The notes under the pieces are model-generated. The model saw nothing but the letters and a program-made list of their open reading frames with translations. It made no database searches and was not told the DNA's origin. A stretch of DNA of 64,000 bases from Planctomycetota bacterium (lineage in GTDB: Bacteria > Planctomycetota > SZUA-567), in the NCBI GenBank assembly GCA_031261425.1, contig JAISJR010000013.1, positions 1 to 64,000 of the forward strand, written 5' to 3'. Shown piece by piece: positions 61,418 to 64,000 of this stretch (position 1 is its first letter; each line of letters starts with the position of its first letter). A program made the position numbers and the translations under genes.

Positions 61418-64000
61418 CTATTTTTTCGCCAAATGGCGACCGTGCAACATCACGAACAGCACCGGCGTAACCAGCAGGATGTGGAGCAAACTCGAAATCA
61501 TCCCGCCGACCACCGGCGCGGCGAGCGGTTGCATAATTTCTACGCCGGTGCGCGCGCTCCAAAAAATCGGCAACAGCGAGGCAATCGTCGTCGCCACGGT
61601 CATCACTTTCGGGCGCAGGCGCAGGCGCGCGCCGGCTTTGACCGCCGTGATAAATTCCGGCAACGTCAATTCCGCGCCCTTGGCGGCGCGGGCGTTTTGC
61701 ACGGCTTCTTCGAGATACACCACCATCACGATGCCGGTTTGAATCGCCGTGCCGAACAGCGCGATATAGCCGACCCAAACCGCGACGCTGAAATTAAAGC
61801 CCAAAATCGCCTGTAAAATCACGCCGCCGGTCAGCGCGAACGGCACCGCGAGCAACACGTGCGCCGCTTCGCCGACCGAATGAAACGTCATCACCAACAA
61901 AATGAAAATGACCAAAATCACCGTGGGAAACACGACCAACAAGGTCTGCCGCGCGTGCAATTGGTTTTCATACTGCCCGCTGTATTCGATGGTTTCGCCC
62001 GCCGCCAAATGAATTTCGCGGTGGAGCCGCTCTTTGATTTCATCGACAAAGCCGCCCAAATCCCGCCCCTCGACGTTGGCTTGCACATACACGCGCAGAC
62101 GCCCGTTTTCGCTGGCGATTTCGTTCGGACCGATTACCCGTTTAATCGTCGCGACTTGCGCGAGCGGCACGGTCAACATTTTGCCGTCGTTTTCAATCGC
62201 CGTCGGAATGAGCAAGGCGCCGATTTTTTCCAGGTCCTCGCGGTCGTCGCGGTCGAGCCGCACCTGCACGCCCCAGCGCTCGCGCCCTTTAATCGACGTG
62301 GTAACGTTCGTGCCGCCCAAGCCGGTTTCGACGTAGCGCAAGACCTCGGCGGCGCGGAGTCCGTAGCGCCCCATTTCGGCGCGGTTGACGGTGATTTCCA
62401 AATACGGCTTGCCCTGGTCGCGCGACGGCGCGACGCCGGTGGCGCCCGGAATTTCGGCGATAATTTTTTCGACCGCGAAAGCGCGTTGTTGCAACGCCGC
62501 CAAATCGTCGCCGAAAATTTTCACGCCGACCTGCGCCCGAATGCCGGTGCTGGTCATCAGCGTCCGGTTTTCAATCGGCTGTAAAAAACCGGGGGAGTAG
62601 CCGGGGATTTGCGTCAGGCGCTCGCTTAAATCGTTGATGATTTTTTGCTTGGTAACGCCGGGGCGCCACTCGCGCGGCGGTTTCAGCGTAATCGTCGTTT
62701 CAATCATTTCGACCGGCGCGGGGTCGGTCGCGGTGTCGGAGCGTCCGAGTTTGCCCGCCGCCATCGCCACTTCGGGATATTCGTTAATCACTCGGTCCTG
62801 CCACGCCATAATCCGTTTGACTTCGGTCAGCGAATTGGCGGGGAACAGCACCGGCATAAACAGCAAACTGCCTTCTTCCAACGTCGGCATAAATTCCGAG
62901 CCGAAGCCGCGCAGTTTCGCTACCGGCGTGTCGCGGAACGCGCGGCTCTCGGTGATGAATTTCGGCAGTCCGAACGCGAGGACGAGCGCGATAAGCAGGA
63001 GCGCCGCCGCGCCGCTGAAAATAATTTTCGGGCGGCGAATCGCCCAGTCGAGCAGCGGGTCGTAAATTCGCAACAACGCCTGCATCAATCGATTTTTTTC
63101 TTCGGGGCGGAACGGACCGCGCACTAAAATCGTGCAGAAAACCGGCACCACCGTCAGCGCCAACAACACCGCGCCGACGAGCGCGAAGGTCTTGGCGTAG
63201 GCGAGCGGATGAAAAAGTTTGCCTTCCGCGCCCGACAGTAAAAACACCGGCACGAACGCGAGGACGATAATCGCCATCGAAAAAAACATCGGGCGACCGA
63301 CCTGCATACTCGCTTCTTTCGTCAACTGAAAAATCCGCGCGGCGGTCAAGGGCGGCGCGCCGGGAAGTTTCAATTCGTTTTCGCAATGGCGGATGACGTT
63401 TTCGGTCATCACGATGCCGGCGTCCACCAGCACGCCGATGGAAATCGCGATGCCGGTCAACGACATAATGTGCGAGGGAATCCCGCCGTAATACATCAGG
63501 ATAAACGAAATCAACAGCGCGCTGGGAAGCGGCAGGGTAACAATCAAAATCGAGCGGAAGTGGAATAAAAATAAAATGTGCGCCAGCGTTACCAACACTA
63601 TTTCCTCGGCGAGCGCGTTTTTGAGCGTGTCGATGGCGCGACCGATTAAGTCGCTCCGGTCGTAAAACGAGGCAATCGTTACGCCGGCGGGCAAGCCGCT
63701 TTGCAAGTCGGCAATCCGCGTTTTGATGTCCTTGATGACCTGATAGGCGTTCGCGCCGTAGCGCATCACCACGATGCCGCCGACGACTTCCTGCCCGTTG
63801 ATGTCGAGCGCTCCGCGCCGGAATTCGCCGCCGATTTGCACCCGCGCAATGTCGCGCAAATACAGCGGCGCGCCGTTGCGGGCGAGAAGCGGAATGTCCT
63901 CGATTTCTTCCGGCGACGTGATTAGCCCGATGCCGCGCACGACAAATTCCGCGCCGTTTTCCTCGACGGTTTTGCCGCCGACGTTGAGATTGCTGGCGGC
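61418..64000 (-). CDS. CusA/CzcA-family heavy-metal efflux RND pump, partial
   Basis: At least 860 residues; the frame continues past the window edge, so the N-terminus is missing. Signatures are SLTGIAISIGVLVDAGIVM in the TM4 region, GFGSEFMPTLEEGSLLFMP, the LMTSTGIRAQVGVKIFGDD segment and a C-terminal helix bundle ending VTPVLFVMLHGRHLAKK. This branch exports Cu+/Ag+ or Co2+/Zn2+/Cd2+ by proton drive. CusB and CusC partners would lie upstream, outside the window. Confidence 0.93.
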   Translation of the reverse strand, partial: AASNLNVGGKTVEENGAEFVVRGIGLITSPEEIEDIPLLARNGAPLYLRDIARVQIGGEFRRGALDINGQEVVGGIVVMRYGANAYQVIKDIKTRIADLQSGLPAGVTIASFYDRSDLIGRAIDTLKNALAEEIVLVTLAHILFLFHFRSILIVTLPLPSALLISFILMYYGGIPSHIMSLTGIAISIGVLVDAGIVMTENVIRHCENELKLPGAPPLTAARIFQLTKEASMQVGRPMFFSMAIIVLAFVPVFLLSGAEGKLFHPLAYAKTFALVGAVLLALTVVPVFCTILVRGPFRPEEKNRLMQALLRIYDPLLDWAIRRPKIIFSGAAALLLIALVLAFGLPKFITESRAFRDTPVAKLRGFGSEFMPTLEEGSLLFMPVLFPANSLTEVKRIMAWQDRVINEYPEVAMAAGKLGRSDTATDPAPVEMIETTITLKPPREWRPGVTKQKIINDLSERLTQIPGYSPGFLQPIENRTLMTSTGIRAQVGVKIFGDDLAALQQRAFAVEKIIAEIPGATGVAPSRDQGKPYLEITVNRAEMGRYGLRAAEVLRYVETGLGGTNVTTSIKGRERWGVQVRLDRDDREDLEKIGALLIPTAIENDGKMLTVPLAQVATIKRVIGPNEIASENGRLRVYVQANVEGRDLGGFVDEIKERLHREIHLAAGETIEYSGQYENQLHARQTLLVVFPTVILVIFILLVMTFHSVGEAAHVLLAVPFALTGGVILQAILGFNFSVAVWVGYIALFGTAIQTGIVMVVYLEEAVQNARAAKGAELTLPEFITAVKAGARLRLRPKVMTVATTIASLLPIFWSARTGVEIMQPLAAPVVGGMISSLLHILLVTPVLFVMLHGRHLAKK

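Overview
This window looks like chromosomal DNA of a PVC-superphylum bacterium (Verrucomicrobia, Lentisphaerae, Kiritimatiellaeota or Planctomycetes side). The best clue is the 72-residue protein at 49160-49378, which matches the 'small basic protein' known essentially from that group. Core genes are G+C-rich. Many intergenic gaps are filled with dispersed palindromic and heptamer repeats. There are strictly anaerobic traits: NrdD, a GGGtGRT protein with a NifU-like scaffold, and a radical SAM protein. No rRNA, tRNA or CRISPR array was recognised.

Layout. 1-17735 is mostly housekeeping: a tRNA-binding OB-fold protein, a hybrid sensor kinase, a hipBA toxin-antitoxin pair with two palindromic operators, uvrB, yicC, a cation/proton antiporter, the GGGtGRT/scaffold pair, a Tat-type amidase, a CPBP protease and an AsmA-like envelope protein. 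17746-27774 is a defence island on the minus strand: hsdM, fic, hsdS, hsdR and a reverse transcriptase-nitrilase fusion of the DRT1 (UG1) type. Its genes overlap or lie within 13 nt of each other, so it reads as one operon. A decayed IS5-like transposase lies just upstream. 28137-33823 holds two secreted unknowns and the nrdR-nrdD locus. 33863-36521 is a second restriction-modification cluster with a CcrM-like methyltransferase. 36715-57956 returns to core genes: ribD, gyrB, dnaJ, grpE, a polysaccharide export lipoprotein, radical SAM, a DUF89 protein, nadE, an AcrB-type pump, pdxJ, rpsB and tsf.

57957-61370 is a second accessory stretch. It holds two orphan genes, a truncated and mutated copy of the 3' end of gyrB, a probably frameshifted BOF-family gene, and a very A+T-rich overlapping pair of unknown genes. 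The window ends inside a CusA-type metal efflux pump.

No wholly new system could be proved from sequence alone. The strongest candidates are (1) the co-transcribed Type I R-M + Fic + DRT1 operon, in which fic looks like an inserted cassette because both of its junctions carry the same short sequence; (2) the unknown A+T-rich gene pair at 60173-61286; and (3) a family of palindromic cores flanked by inverted heptamer arrays that sit against stop codons throughout the window.
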